Of a stretch of 64,000 bases of DNA, positions 26,422 through 35,762 are shown one piece after another. The DNA is from Paenibacillus agricola (GTDB taxonomy: Bacteria; Bacillota; Bacilli; Paenibacillales; NBRC-103111): contig NZ_JAAOIW010000003.1 of the NCBI RefSeq assembly GCF_011440305.1, forward strand, positions 186,001 through 250,000, in the 5' to 3' direction. A program made the translations under genes and the position numbers. Below the pieces are notes generated by a model. That model was given only the letters and a program-made list of their open reading frames with translations. It had not been told where the DNA came from and ran no database searches. The stretch's first letter is position 1. Every line of letters begins with the position of its first letter.

Positions 26422-28431
26422 ATGGGAAATTCAAACAATCAAACAAAGAAATCTGTGGAAAACCCAAGTCTGTGGAAGAAGCTCTATTTTATTCGAAGAA
26501 AGTTAACACAGGCAATGATGATTTCCCTTGCATTCATCTTGCTAACCATCGGAGAAGGCACTGCACAAGCTTCAATTCCTGAGGAGTTCGATTTATCCGA
26601 TCCGGCGGTGTCCCTATTCACAAACAAAACACTAACGGACAACACTGTACAGCAATCTTTTGCGATAGATAATACGAATAATCATATTTATACGGTACAG
26701 GTTACAGCTTCTGGGCAACAATTAGGGACGGAGACCCGTACCTACACCAGTGCGGAGAGAACTCTCAAAGGTGATCTAACGGTCACGAAACTCAGCTCAA
26801 CCGGCACCATATTAGGTAAAATGTATTTGATCGGCTTCGGACACGGGATGTCCATCGGTGTGGAGCCTGATGGGACTACAGCCTATTTGTGGACGGAAGT
26901 GGATGCCGCCAACGATACAACTGAATCAGATGGAGGGTTGACCGGTTATGGCAATCAATTAGCAAGATTCCCATTTGTGAATAACCAGGTATTGGTCAAC
27001 ACCAATACCTCAATTACTAAATACTCGCCGGTATTAGATGCAGATCGGACAACCGTTAATATCGATATGGCTAATGGCTTGTTAACGATACGTTACAGAA
27101 CAGGTGTGGTTGGGAACCGTATCTTTCATTATAGTGTTTATGATCTGGCCAAGTTTAAGACTGGCACGTTTACCCCTCTTGCTACTATAGATCAACCGTC
27201 ATCTTTGGACTCTTTTAAAGGATTTGTTTCTTATGGAAGTTATCTTTATTTACTGGACGGAAATGCATACAATTCCAGCACAAACCCTTCTGGCAACACC
27301 TATATTACGACAGTGAATTTTAATTCTGGTGTTCAAGTAGATCGGGAATTGACGAATGCAGGAAGCTCCCTGCTATTCAGAGAGCCGCATGGCATGTCAA
27401 TTCAGGCTGCAGGTACAGATATCCGATTGTCCTTAGGTTTTGCATCCTACAAATCGTCTACGGATACAGGCAAGAACGCCAATATATTTTACAAAGATGC
27501 TTTCATATCAAAAATGTTCGATCTATCGGATCCGGCTGAAACTCTTTATACAGGCAAGGCGTTGACCGATTCCACGTTGCAGCAGTCTTTTGCGATAGAT
27601 AATACAAACAATCATACTTACATGGTACAGGTCACAGCTGCAGGGCAACAGTTAGGGACGGAAACTCGAACCTACACCAGTGCAGAGAGAGCCCTGAAAG
27701 GTGATCTAACGGTGACGAAGCTCAGCTCAACCGGTACGATATTGGGAAAAATGTATTTGATAGGTTTTGGGCACGGGGTTTCCATCGGGGTGGAGCCTGT
27801 CGGTACAACTGCCTATTTGTGGACGGAAGTGGATGCTGTTTCTGATGTGTACGATGTGTATAATGGTTACGGCACTCAATTAGCACGGTTTCCGTTTGTG
27901 AATAATCAGGTATTGGTCAGCACAAGCTCGTCACTAACTAAATATGCGCCAGTGGCAGGTGCCGACCGGACAACTGTCAATATCGATATGGCCAACGGCT
28001 TGTTGACGATGCGTTACAGATTAGATGAAACATTCTTCCATTATAGTGTATTTAACCTTGCTCAATTGAAGATGGGCACCTTTAAACCGCTTGCTACGGC
28101 AGATCAGCCGACAGGCTTGGGTACCTTTCAAGGATTTGTATCTTATGGAAGTTATCTTTATTTACTGGACGGGAATGCATACAATGCAACCACAAACCCT
28201 ACTGGGAATACGTATATTACTACTGTAAATTTAAATTCTGGGCTTCAAGTGGATCGAGAATTGACGAATGCAGGAAACTCCTTGCTATTCAGAGAACCGG
28301 AAGGCATGTCAATCCAAGTCGTCGGCACCACCGTTCGTTTATGTTTCGGTTTTGGATCGTACAAATCATCTACGAATACGGATAAAAACGCCAATATATT
28401 TTACAAAGATGCTCTTATTACAGGTACCTGA
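26422..28431 (+). CDS. Secreted protein with two TagC/P68-type beta-propeller domains
   Basis: A 669-residue protein. A long basic lead and hydrophobic stretch (about 28-50) end in GTAQAS, a likely secretion signal. Two domains of about 305 residues follow, each opening FDLSDPA and closing with KNANIFYKDA, and carrying QSFAIDNTNNH, FGHG-SIGVEP, LWTEVDA, ADRTTVNIDMANGLLT and FREP-GMSIQ. These blocks are those of the beta-propeller shared by B. subtilis TagC (DinC) and phage P68-type receptor-binding proteins. The function is probably surface or teichoic acid binding (inference). ATG 26422 is 6 bp after AGGAGG. It diverges from the DeoR gene of cluster A. Confidence 0.75.
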   Translation: MGNSNNQTKKSVENPSLWKKLYFIRRKLTQAMMISLAFILLTIGEGTAQASIPEEFDLSDPAVSLFTNKTLTDNTVQQSFAIDNTNNHIYTVQVTASGQQLGTETRTYTSAERTLKGDLTVTKLSSTGTILGKMYLIGFGHGMSIGVEPDGTTAYLWTEVDAANDTTESDGGLTGYGNQLARFPFVNNQVLVNTNTSITKYSPVLDADRTTVNIDMANGLLTIRYRTGVVGNRIFHYSVYDLAKFKTGTFTPLATIDQPSSLDSFKGFVSYGSYLYLLDGNAYNSSTNPSGNTYITTVNFNSGVQVDRELTNAGSSLLFREPHGMSIQAAGTDIRLSLGFASYKSSTDTGKNANIFYKDAFISKMFDLSDPAETLYTGKALTDSTLQQSFAIDNTNNHTYMVQVTAAGQQLGTETRTYTSAERALKGDLTVTKLSSTGTILGKMYLIGFGHGVSIGVEPVGTTAYLWTEVDAVSDVYDVYNGYGTQLARFPFVNNQVLVSTSSSLTKYAPVAGADRTTVNIDMANGLLTMRYRLDETFFHYSVFNLAQLKMGTFKPLATADQPTGLGTFQGFVSYGSYLYLLDGNAYNATTNPTGNTYITTVNLNSGLQVDRELTNAGNSLLFREPEGMSIQVVGTTVRLCFGFGSYKSSTNTDKNANIFYKDALITGT

Positions 28432-28524
28432 CTTGCAAATTCCTTCTTCTAGTTTTGCAATAAATAAAAGTGTTTACAATCAGAAGTCATGTAAAAGAAA
28501 TTTAGAATGGTTAGGTGGCATAAA

Positions 28525-29610
28525 ATGAAACACACACAATTAGAGCATCCCCAAGACAAAGTAATGTTTAAGAAGAACCCTTTTCCACAAAAAAGGCTGT
28601 TTCTGTCCATTGCGATTTGCCTAGCACTCATCATGTTAGCAATCGCTCTATTAACATTTGGAAAAGCCAATACGAAAATTCCAGTTTCAAAGAAATTTGA
28701 TTTATCAGACACTGATAAAACTGTAATCACAGGTAAAGTGCTGGCAGATCCTACACTGCAGCAAGGATTTGCGTTTGATAATACGAATAATCATATTTAT
28801 ATGGTACAAATTACAAATGCAGGGCAAAAATTAGGGACTGAGACCCGAACCTATGGAAGTGCAGAGAGATCTATCAAAGGCGATTTAACAGTCACGAAGC
28901 TCAGCGCAGACGGTACCATATTGGGAAAAATGTATTTGATAGGTTTTGGACATGGGGTTTCCATTGGTGTTGAACCTGTTGATACGACAGCCTATTTGTG
29001 GACGGAAGTAGATGCTGTTGCAGATAAGTCCGAACCGAATAATGGTTTCGGTACAAAGATTGCAAGATTTCCGTTTGTGGATAATCAGGTATTGGTCAAC
29101 ACAGACCCGTCAATCACCAAATATGCTCCAGTGGCAGGTGCCGACCGGACAACCCTCAATATCGATATGGCCAACGGCTTGATGATCATGCGTTACCGAT
29201 TAAATGAAACGTTATTTCACTATAGTCTATTTAACCTTGCTGAAGTGAAATCGGGCATCTACAAGCCTCTTACTACGGTAGATCAACCAACGGGTTTGGG
29301 TGTTTTTCAAGGATTTGCATCTTACGGAAGTTATCTTTATTTACTGGACGGGACTGCATACAATATAAACACGAATCCAACTGGTAACACCTATATTACG
29401 ACAGTGAACTTAAATACAGGTTTACAAGTGGATCGAACAATGATGAATACAGAGAAATCAATGCTATTCAGAGAACCGGAAGGGATGGCCATCCAGATTG
29501 TCGGTACAACCGCTCGATTATGCTTCGGTTTTGGTTCGATTAGATCGTCTATAGATACAAGAAAGAACGCCAATATATTTTATAAAGATGCTCTTATAAA
29601 AGGAATCTGA
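28525..29610 (+). CDS. Membrane-anchored single TagC/P68-type beta-propeller protein
   Basis: A 361-residue paralogue of the preceding protein with one propeller. A basic KKNPFPQKR segment and one hydrophobic helix (about residues 27-45) without an obvious cleavage site suggest an outward-facing anchored protein. The domain runs from FDLSDTDK to NIFYKDALI with the same repeat blocks as its neighbour. ATG 28525 has AGGTGG 6 bp upstream. The gap of 93 bp and shared orientation suggest one transcript. A terminator follows at 29704. Confidence 0.75.
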   Translation: MKHTQLEHPQDKVMFKKNPFPQKRLFLSIAICLALIMLAIALLTFGKANTKIPVSKKFDLSDTDKTVITGKVLADPTLQQGFAFDNTNNHIYMVQITNAGQKLGTETRTYGSAERSIKGDLTVTKLSADGTILGKMYLIGFGHGVSIGVEPVDTTAYLWTEVDAVADKSEPNNGFGTKIARFPFVDNQVLVNTDPSITKYAPVAGADRTTLNIDMANGLMIMRYRLNETLFHYSLFNLAEVKSGIYKPLTTVDQPTGLGVFQGFASYGSYLYLLDGTAYNINTNPTGNTYITTVNLNTGLQVDRTMMNTEKSMLFREPEGMAIQIVGTTARLCFGFGSIRSSIDTRKNANIFYKDALIKGI

Positions 29611-29703
29611 CCTGCATGATACATTCGTGTCTTAGCTACAGCTTTACTTGAAATGTTAGAATTGTTTAGCTTTGCTGAAAACTTATATATTCTATCATGA
29701 AAA

Positions 29704-29750
29704 AAACGAAACAATAAGCAACGATTGGTTGCTTGCTGTTCCGTTTTTTT
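29704..29750. terminator. Bidirectional rho-independent terminator
   Basis: ACGAAACAATAAGCAAC pairs with GTTGCTTGCTGTTCCGT, with a T tract after it on the plus strand and an A tract before it that serves the minus strand. It separates the propeller genes from the convergent GDPD gene. Confidence 0.8.
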
Positions 29751-29776
29751 ATATGATACGAAATCAAAAATAAGAG

Positions 29777-30505
29777 CTATACGCCGACATGCAGTTCGGT
29801 ATGGTTTCGATAAAATTCAGCCCAACGTTCAAGCTCATTCGTCGTTATCAAATCAGTTGGATACTTTGCAGCAATAAGCTCCATATCAGCTAAGGTATCC
29901 ACAGGCCACGGGCCGGATATGATACCCCTCTCTTGCATCATTACAGCGTATTGCGGTGTCATGAAGCGAAGCTGCACTCCCAAAAAGTCACAGTTGATTT
30001 CTTCCATAAAAGGAAACACATAAGGCATACTTCCACTGCAACACAGACCCAGTTTAATATCTTTGTTGAGATGTCTTGTCTTGGCAATTGAAAAATGGTC
30101 GAAACCAATGATTCTTGACTGATCCAAAGTATCCGTTTTATGTATAATCTCCAGTACCTTTTCTTCCAGTCCTGGATAAAGATCACCACATTGCTTCAGT
30201 TCAACCAAAATCGATATTTTACCCTTAAGCAGAATCAACGCTTCTTCTAAGGTAGGAATCGTTTCAATTCCTTTAATGCTGAATCGCTTGAGTTCATCTA
30301 ACGTGTAATCACGGATATTGCCTTTACCGTCCGACATCCGCTCGATCGCATAATCATGCATAAGAACAGGAATACCGTCTTTACTCAAATGGACGTCAAG
30401 CTCCAAATGAGTAAAAGACAAGTCAACAGCAGCCTGAAAAGATGATAGTGTATTTTCCGGATACTTTACCGGATAACCCCTGTGAGCAATACCTCTAATT
30501 TTCAC
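29777..30505 (-). CDS. Cytosolic glycerophosphodiester phosphodiesterase (GDPD), orphan copy
   Basis: A 242-residue GDPD with AHRGYPVKYPENTLSSF near residues 6-22, ELDVHLSKDG (ExD) and the HDYAIERMSDG second catalytic His region. No signal peptide. It is a close paralogue of the gene at 36265 but has no transporter beside it; upstream are deletion remnants of SorC and DeoR regulators. It keeps catalytic residues and a clean frame, so it may still work. Its promoter could be the regulatory remnant at 30612-30710. Confidence 0.88.
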   Translation of the reverse strand: MKIRGIAHRGYPVKYPENTLSSFQAAVDLSFTHLELDVHLSKDGIPVLMHDYAIERMSDGKGNIRDYTLDELKRFSIKGIETIPTLEEALILLKGKISILVELKQCGDLYPGLEEKVLEIIHKTDTLDQSRIIGFDHFSIAKTRHLNKDIKLGLCCSGSMPYVFPFMEEINCDFLGVQLRFMTPQYAVMMQERGIISGPWPVDTLADMELIAAKYPTDLITTNELERWAEFYRNHTELHVGV

Positions 30506-30540
30506 AATGATTTCTCCTCAAATTAGTTATTTTATTGACC

Positions 30541-30710
30541 TTCACTTGATTTGAAGCACCTGCAATCGCCGTTTCTTATAATAAGCACGTTTGGTCGTTT
30601 ATCTATCCAACCATCCTTATCAAAGTCAATTTGAGCATATGCTCATATAATAACATTTGCTCAAATTTAGTATAATTTTATCATGCCAACACTGAAATTA
30701 CAACTGATGA
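30541..30710 (-). pseudogene. Internally deleted SorC regulator locus (both ends kept)
   Basis: The lower part (30541-30597) reads LQVLQI then K-stop on the minus strand, matching the C-terminus of the SorC regulator at 12257 (LQVLQIH). The upper part (30612-30710) matches the region just upstream of that gene, sharing ACATTTGCTCAAAT and later CCAACACTGAAATTACAACT-like sequence. The roughly 950 bp of coding sequence between is gone. Confidence 0.65.
30632..30645. promoter_or_regulatory. Perfect SorC-type operator palindrome
   Basis: TGAGCATATGCTCA is a perfect 14-bp palindrome of form TGnnCAnnTGnnCA, next to a second half-like copy ACATTTGCTCAAAT (30653-30666). It lies in the remnant regulatory region upstream of the orphan GDPD and resembles 13252-13265. 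Confidence 0.5.
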
Positions 30711-30782
30711 CTACGCTTTCAAATATAAGTGAATAATATTTAAATCACGGCCTCCCATGGATGAGTGATCGCGATTCAAATG

Positions 30783-30929
30783 TTAACAACAGATCAGGAT
30801 TGTTTTTTTCCAGTCTCTGTGAGCCATGGCAGATTCCATTGCGCCAGCTAGGTCATCTGCCGTGCTCACCATCGTATACTTTTCCGGAAGCAATTTTCTT
30901 AATGTTTCCTGACAATCCAGATTCTCCAT
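30783..30929 (-). pseudogene. 48-codon remnant of a gene downstream of the broken DeoR gene
   Basis: Begins with an ATG overlapping the DeoR stop (TGATG), so it was a coupled operon gene. It reads ENLDCQETLRKLLPEKYTMV, then a short stretch to a TGTTAA stop. I do not recognise it. The abrupt end suggests the 5' part of a longer catabolic gene. Confidence 0.4.
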
Positions 30930-31624
30930 CACCCTGTCATTACGTTGACACCGGAATCCCGAAATTGTTTAATGTCGTATTCCGGTACTTCTTCTCCAGT
31001 AATTAATATGTGGATAGCGCTGATTTAGGAGCTACCGTATGCAAAGAAAGCTTACCAATCTTGGAGTCATCCGCTACAACGATCACTTCCTGCGCGGCGT
31101 TAATCATTCCCTGTTTAGCGAGAACCAGTTGAGCCTCCGGATGCATTAAACCATACTTGGGATGAATAGCCGGGGTACCGAGAAAAGCTTTGGAGACATG
31201 GAGCGAACGCAGTACATGATCGGCGAACATCCCATTAAGCATATAGCTGGACGGGTAAAGATCTCCTCCGGTTACGAACCTTGACGCCTGGTGCATCACG
31301 CAGCTCTGCTGCTATATTGATATCATTCGTAACAACGGTAATATTCGAGAGCGATGTACCAAATTCTTCGCTATATGCAATCTAGTTGTACCGGAATCGA
31401 TAATAATATGATCTCCATCTTCCACCAGACTTGCGGCCAGCTTTCCGATACGCATCTTTTGTTCGAGTTGGACGTTAGTCCTTTCATTAAAAGGGCTCGT
31501 TATGGGTTAGCTGCTCTACAATGACCCCGCCGTGAGTCCTCTTCAGCAGGCCTTCTTGTTCGGCTTCAGCCAGATCCCTACGGATGGTTGCTTCATGAAC
31601 GTTGGATTCCAATGCGAGTGCTGT
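30929..31624 (-). pseudogene. DeoR-family regulator, multiply frameshifted and cut by an IS remnant
   Basis: Read from the right: HEATIRRDLAEAEQEGLLKR and THGGVIVEQ of the winged helix, a frame change, LVEDGDHIIIDSGTTRLHIA of the effector domain, another change, then a 98-codon open stretch (31003-31299) with LHVSKAFLGT and EVIVVADDSKIGKLS, a last change, and the tail EEVPEYDIKQF. The N-terminal HTH start is missing where IS1182-type sequence begins near 31625. Confidence 0.8.
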
Positions 31625-31967
31625 TATCGATGACCACCACTATGCTTCTTCAGAAGCGGAGGTTTGCAAAAGCTGCCCGATGCTCGCGCAATGTGCCCGT
31701 TCCAAAAACCACCGCAAAGTGATTACACGACATGTGTGGGAAGAAAGCCAGGAATTGGTACGCGAAAACCGATTAACCACTTCAGGTAAGAAGCTGTACA
31801 AGAAAAGCAAAGAAACCATTGAGCGAAGTTTCGCGGATGCCAAAGAGCTCCACGGGCTTCGCTATTGCCGGCTACGGGGAATTAAAAATGTGACTGAACA
31901 AGCGCTAATGACAGCGGCTGTTCAAAACATGAAGAAGATCGCAATGCACCTCAGTAAAAGGGGGTAA
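31625..31967 (+). mobile_element. 3' fragment of an IS1182-family transposase gene
   Basis: About 114 codons: a [16 protein letters not shown] zinc-type motif, [16 protein letters not shown] and the final catalytic-Glu region [27 protein letters not shown] and a C-terminal M-KIAM helix. These are the C-terminal end of IS1182-type DDE transposases. The 5' two-thirds is missing. The open frame extends left into the disrupted DeoR gene, giving a chimeric reading frame without meaning. The following 100 bp may contain the right IS end. Confidence 0.8.
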
Positions 31968-32233
31968 AGTAAATCCAAACCCACATATTACATATATTGG
32001 TTTGTGAAACGCGGCTCAATTACAAAAAAAAAGAAAACCCAAAAAACAAGGCTTTCTCGACAAGCTGAGCACAACTATTAATTTAGGAAAGTTTCCCCAA
32101 TTGTCCGGTCGGTTTTGTAATAAAATGAGATTGTAATAGTGAGCACAATTAGCTCGTCCATATAAAAGTATCCTTTTCATATTAAATAGAGCCTGCCTTC
32201 AAGACAGGCCACCCAAACCTTATATACCTGACT

Positions 32234-32935
32234 TTACCGTTTTACTTTATAAAACTCATGGTACAGCTTCATCAACGCCCGCTTCTCGATCCGCGACACA
32301 TACGAACGCGAAATGCCCAGCGACTTGGCAATCTCCCGCTGCGTCCGCTCCTCACCGCCGGCCTCTAGCCCAAAACGCCCGACAACGACCTCCCGTTCCC
32401 GCTCCTCCAAAATATCTAGATTTCGATAGATCTTCGACTTTTCAATCTTCAGCTGCACGAGATCGGCAACGTCGTCAGCTTCGGAACCAAGTATATCGAT
32501 CAATGTAATCTCGTTACCTTCCTTATCCGTCCCTATCGGGTCATGAAGGGATACATCCTTGCGGGTTTTCTTCAGCGATCTTAAGTGCATAAGTATTTCA
32601 TTCTCGATGCAGCGGGCAGCAAATGTAGCCAGTTTGGTTCCTTTGTCCGGAGAAAAAGATTCGATTGCTTTGATAAGCCCAATCGTTCCGATGGAGATGA
32701 GATCCTCCAAATCTTCTCCGGTGTTGTCGAATTTTTTGACGATATGAGCCACAAGTCTCAGGTTATGCTCAATTAACAGATTGCGCGAATGCTGGTCTCC
32801 TTGTGCCATCAAACGCAAATGCTTTTCTTCTTCAGCTTCAGGTAGCGGTTGGGGAAAAGCATTGTTTTTCACGTACGAAACCAGCAGAACGATCTCTTTT
32901 ATAAATAGAGCTATTGCTGAAAACAATCCAGGCAC
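32234..32935 (-). CDS. sigK: RNA polymerase sporulation sigma factor, pro-sigma-K
   Basis: Late mother-cell sigma factor. Seen: the hydrophobic pro-sequence ending [13 protein letters not shown], where SpoIVFB cuts in B. subtilis; region 2 with [37 protein letters not shown] and [14 protein letters not shown]; region 4 with [12 protein letters not shown] and [20 protein letters not shown]. The 233-residue frame is continuous, so it is not split by a skin-type element. It starts at GTG 32935 after GGGGGTGA. CATAAAAT at 32974-32967 could be the -10 of a sigma-E promoter, with no convincing -35. A broken internal copy lies at 8877. Confidence 0.95.
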   Translation of the reverse strand: MPGLFSAIALFIKEIVLLVSYVKNNAFPQPLPEAEEEKHLRLMAQGDQHSRNLLIEHNLRLVAHIVKKFDNTGEDLEDLISIGTIGLIKAIESFSPDKGTKLATFAARCIENEILMHLRSLKKTRKDVSLHDPIGTDKEGNEITLIDILGSEADDVADLVQLKIEKSKIYRNLDILEEREREVVVGRFGLEAGGEERTQREIAKSLGISRSYVSRIEKRALMKLYHEFYKVKR

Positions 32936-33174
32936 ACTTAGTCACCCCCATGTTGCGATTGGTATTATTTTATGTGGGTTATAGCCTATAAGTGCCTGTA
33001 CCTTTAAAATTAGAAAAAGGACGATTTGGCAATACCTAATTTAAACTATGAGCATTAGAGAATCTTCCGAATCCACATTTCTATAAGCCTACGCTTATGG
33101 GAGCATCTATTATTCCAATGTCACATGAGCAGTTGCACATTGACCTTAGAGATTCGACCAAGTCAATAAATGAT

Positions 33175-33223
33175 CAAAAAAACAAGGCCATCCATGCCGA
33201 TTCAGCCATGGATAGCCTTGTTT
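33175..33223 (-). terminator. Terminator belonging to the eroded crystallin-like gene copy
   Basis: On the minus strand AACAAGGCTATCCATG pairs with CATGGATGGCCTTGTT and runs into TTTTTTT. It stands in the same position as the terminator after the intact copy at 45305-45351, so the duplication included it. Confidence 0.75.
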
Positions 33224-33238
33224 AGATTAGTACAGGTA

Positions 33239-33370
33239 CTACTGTCGGACAACCAAAATGTCGCGAGGAGGCGTTCCGTACTGCGAATTTGATTGATCTC
33301 GGAATCCGTCAAATTGCGGCCAACCACGATGAATGAAGATGTCACATTGTTATAACCATTCTGCGCTAAG
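33239..33370 (-). pseudogene. C-terminal fragment of a beta/gamma-crystallin-like gene
   Basis: Matches the last third of the gene at 45365: NLAQNGYNNVTSSFIVVGR, LTDSEINQIRS, then, after a one-base loss near 33270, TPPRDILVVRQ and stop. The 5' two-thirds is replaced by the tail of an unrelated gene at 33370. Confidence 0.8.
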
Positions 33371-33540
33371 TTAAGCCAGTGTGGGCTCCTGGCCATTCCG
33401 TGCACGTTCAACGGCTTCCATAGCGGCTTCGTATACGGCGAATACATCATTCCCATCTACCGTCACGCCCGGAATGGCGTAAGATGCTGCACGTATAGAA
33501 ATATCAGTGACAGCCGTGACATCTTCCAACGGCAACCTTG
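33371..33540 (-). pseudogene. Tail fragment of a thiamine-diphosphate dehydrogenase E1 alpha gene
   Basis: Minus strand reads [20 protein letters not shown] followed by [15 protein letters not shown] and EPTL, a block typical of pyruvate/acetoin/2-oxo acid dehydrogenase E1 alpha subunits. Both ends abut unrelated fragments. Only about 55 codons remain. Confidence 0.65.
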
Positions 33541-33673
33541 CATTAAAGCCGCTGACTGTTGTGACTGGCCATGGGAGGCCTATGTCTGGAAAAGAGCTGG
33601 AACGCGGATTGCAACACTGGCCGAGGAATTCGACGATCTGGCTATCCCGGCTGAAGAACGTTATGTTCATTAA
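33540..33673 (+). pseudogene. Tail fragment of a metallo-beta-lactamase-fold hydrolase gene
   Basis: Plus strand reads [20 protein letters not shown], then one frame over [17 protein letters not shown] and stop. The TGHG metal-ligand block and this tail are usual for MBL-fold hydrolases. A frame change and loss of the first three-quarters make it non-functional. Confidence 0.6.
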
Positions 33674-33797
33674 GGAATGCTGGAGAGCTGCTCCTCCGTC
33701 CACACCACAGCCATCGCAAAAAATGTTTTGCTGGGAATTCCCAACTCAAGCATTGTGTGTTCCTATACTTCCTCCGGGTAACATCAAGCACGTAACA

Positions 33798-34583
33798 TCA
33801 AGCAATAATAACTTTAATGCCCTTCTCACGAAGCTTCTCAACTTCATCGGAGGGAGCTTTACTATCTGTAATGACTGTATGGACTTGGTCCACATGCTCA
33901 ATCCGATAGAAGGCTACCTTATCAAACTTGCTATGGTCTACGAGTAATACCACATGCTTCGCATTTTCTATAAGCTTACGGACGACTCTCGCTTCCTCCA
34001 TACTTGGAGTTGTTAATCCCTGGTCAATGCTAAAGCCATTCGTTCCGATGAAAGCATATTCGCAATATACACCGTCCAAAGCCTTCTCAGCGGTTTCCCC
34101 GATAAGGGCGAATGTGTTAGGGCGAATATTCCCACCTGTTAGAAAAATATGGTTGTCATTCGATCCCATGAAGGTTGTAGCTACATTAACGGCATTAGTA
34201 ACAATGGTTAGTCCTGTACGGTCTTTAATTATTCTCGTCAAATGGCTGACGGTCGTTCCAGTAGACAACGCGATCGTCATCCCGTTTTTGATTAACTTCG
34301 CAGCTTCGGAGGCGATAGCCGATTTTTCCTCCGTAAATTTATCCTCTTTTTCAATAAAAGATGGCTCGTTAAATAAATAATCGTTTAATACGGCCCCGCC
34401 GTGGCTGCGCAACAATAATTTATCGCGTTCCAGCTTCTCTAAATCTTTACGCACGGTGACTTCAGATACATTCAATTCAGAGCTGAGAAATGACACATCA
34501 ACGCTCTTATGAATTTTCAAATAATCGATAATAAATTGATGCCTTTCCAGGCTCAGCATTTTTCGGTTGTTATCTGCTTCCAT
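33798..34583 (-). CDS. DeoR/GlpR-family transcriptional regulator, cluster B
   Basis: A 261-residue repressor: winged helix SVDVSFLSSELNVSEVTVRK with LLRSHGGAV, then the effector domain (NGMTIALSTGTTVSHLTRII; AFIGTNGFSIDQGLTTP) and VLLVDHSKFDK. ATG 34583 is 8 bp after AGAGG. It is the last gene of cluster B, 125 bp after the broken dehydrogenase, and probably controls it. The 32-bp phased repeats before the cluster's first gene (43307-43395) are candidate binding sites. Confidence 0.88.
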   Translation of the reverse strand: MEADNNRKMLSLERHQFIIDYLKIHKSVDVSFLSSELNVSEVTVRKDLEKLERDKLLLRSHGGAVLNDYLFNEPSFIEKEDKFTEEKSAIASEAAKLIKNGMTIALSTGTTVSHLTRIIKDRTGLTIVTNAVNVATTFMGSNDNHIFLTGGNIRPNTFALIGETAEKALDGVYCEYAFIGTNGFSIDQGLTTPSMEEARVVRKLIENAKHVVLLVDHSKFDKVAFYRIEHVDQVHTVITDSKAPSDEVEKLREKGIKVIIA

Positions 34584-34714
34584 GTACATATCCTCTCAGC
34601 ATAATCCAATTTCGTTAGGTTCTGGATTGTTTCGTTTATATGACTAAGTATAGATAAGTTTTCGAGAAATGGCAATTCAGAATTCGGCTGAGAAGGATGC
34701 GAGCTCATTGAATG

Positions 34715-35757
34715 TTACAGATTTTGGAGCAATATTTTACCTTTGACGCCACCAGGTTGCCGATACAATTCTAAAGCGTCATTAATATCATTCAAACAAA
34801 AGTTTTTGTAAATAATTTCTTTAAAGTTTAATCGTTTCTGTTTGAGAAAATGCAGCGTTAGTCCCCATTCATCTCCCGGAAACGGCGAACCGTAAGACAT
34901 CCATGAGCCCGTCAGCGTAAACTCTTTGCGATTCATCAATTCAAACAGTTTATGGTTAAAAGTCAAATCACGTACAGGTGTCCCGATAAAACAAACTTTC
35001 GCTTTGTTGGCTGCGAGTTCAAAGCTCTGTCTCATGGTTACATCGGAGCCTGCCGTTTCCATGACAACCCCAAATCCTCTGCCTTTTGTGATTTGCTTCC
35101 ACTCATCTTCAAACCCGGCCTGGTTGAATTTATCGTATAATCGGCACCCAGCCTTTTGGCGGTCTCCAGTCTCTCTTCATCAATATCGAATACGGTCACA
35201 TCTCTTGCTCCCAATATTTTCGCCCATTGGAGTGTGAGCAAGCCAATATTACCGCCGCCAAGAATAGCAACATGCTCCCCGCCTTGAAATTGGATTAATC
35301 TTAATCCATGCAAGGCAACGCAAGAGGGTTCCACCAGCGCTGCTTCCTCGAAGCTTATGCTCTCATCGAACGGAATCACGTTAACTTCCGGAATCGCTAC
35401 ATATTCCGCCCAGCTCCCGTTTACTCTGGATCCAATAAAAGAATAATATTTACATTGTGCGAAATTTCCGTTTAAGCAATCATCACATGTATGGCATGGT
35501 TTAAGCGGAGCACCCACAACACGGTCGCCCACCTTCACCTTAGTCACATCGCTTCCAATCTTTTCTACAACGCCGGAAAACTCATGCCCGAGTACGATCG
35601 GATAATGATGTGTGGCGTCCCCCATGACTCTCGGTAAATCGGACCCGCATATTCCCGTTACCTTCACCTTCACCAAAATCTCATGTGATTCTAATAAGGG
35701 GATCTCGATTTCCTCAACCCGTATATCGTTTTTCGCATAAAGCACCGCAGCTTTCAT
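34715..35757 (-). pseudogene. GatD-like zinc dehydrogenase with a single frameshift
   Basis: Frame 1 encodes the catalytic domain: CGSDLPRVMGD, GHEFSGVV, the CHTCDDCLNGNFAQC zinc cluster and GGGNIG Rossmann motif, up to ADYTINS. One base seems lost near 35126; the other frame goes on NQAGFEDEWKQITKGRGFG, METAGSD and ends LLQNL. Repaired, it would be about 347 residues, like the intact paralogue at 16302. Start ATG 35757 follows GGGATGG. It may be a true pseudogene or a sequencing error; the truncated kinase next to it favours decay. Confidence 0.85.
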
Positions 35758-35762
35758 GTTAT

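Noticed and set aside
26422-29610. The TagC/P68-type propeller proteins as part of a prophage tail.
   Set aside because: They carry export signals or anchors, and no terminase, capsid, tail, integrase or lysis genes lie nearby.
8877-32935. The interval between the two sigK copies as a skin-type excisable element.
   Set aside because: The right copy is a complete, continuous sigK and the left is only an internal piece; no large serine recombinase lies inside, and the interval holds metabolic operons.
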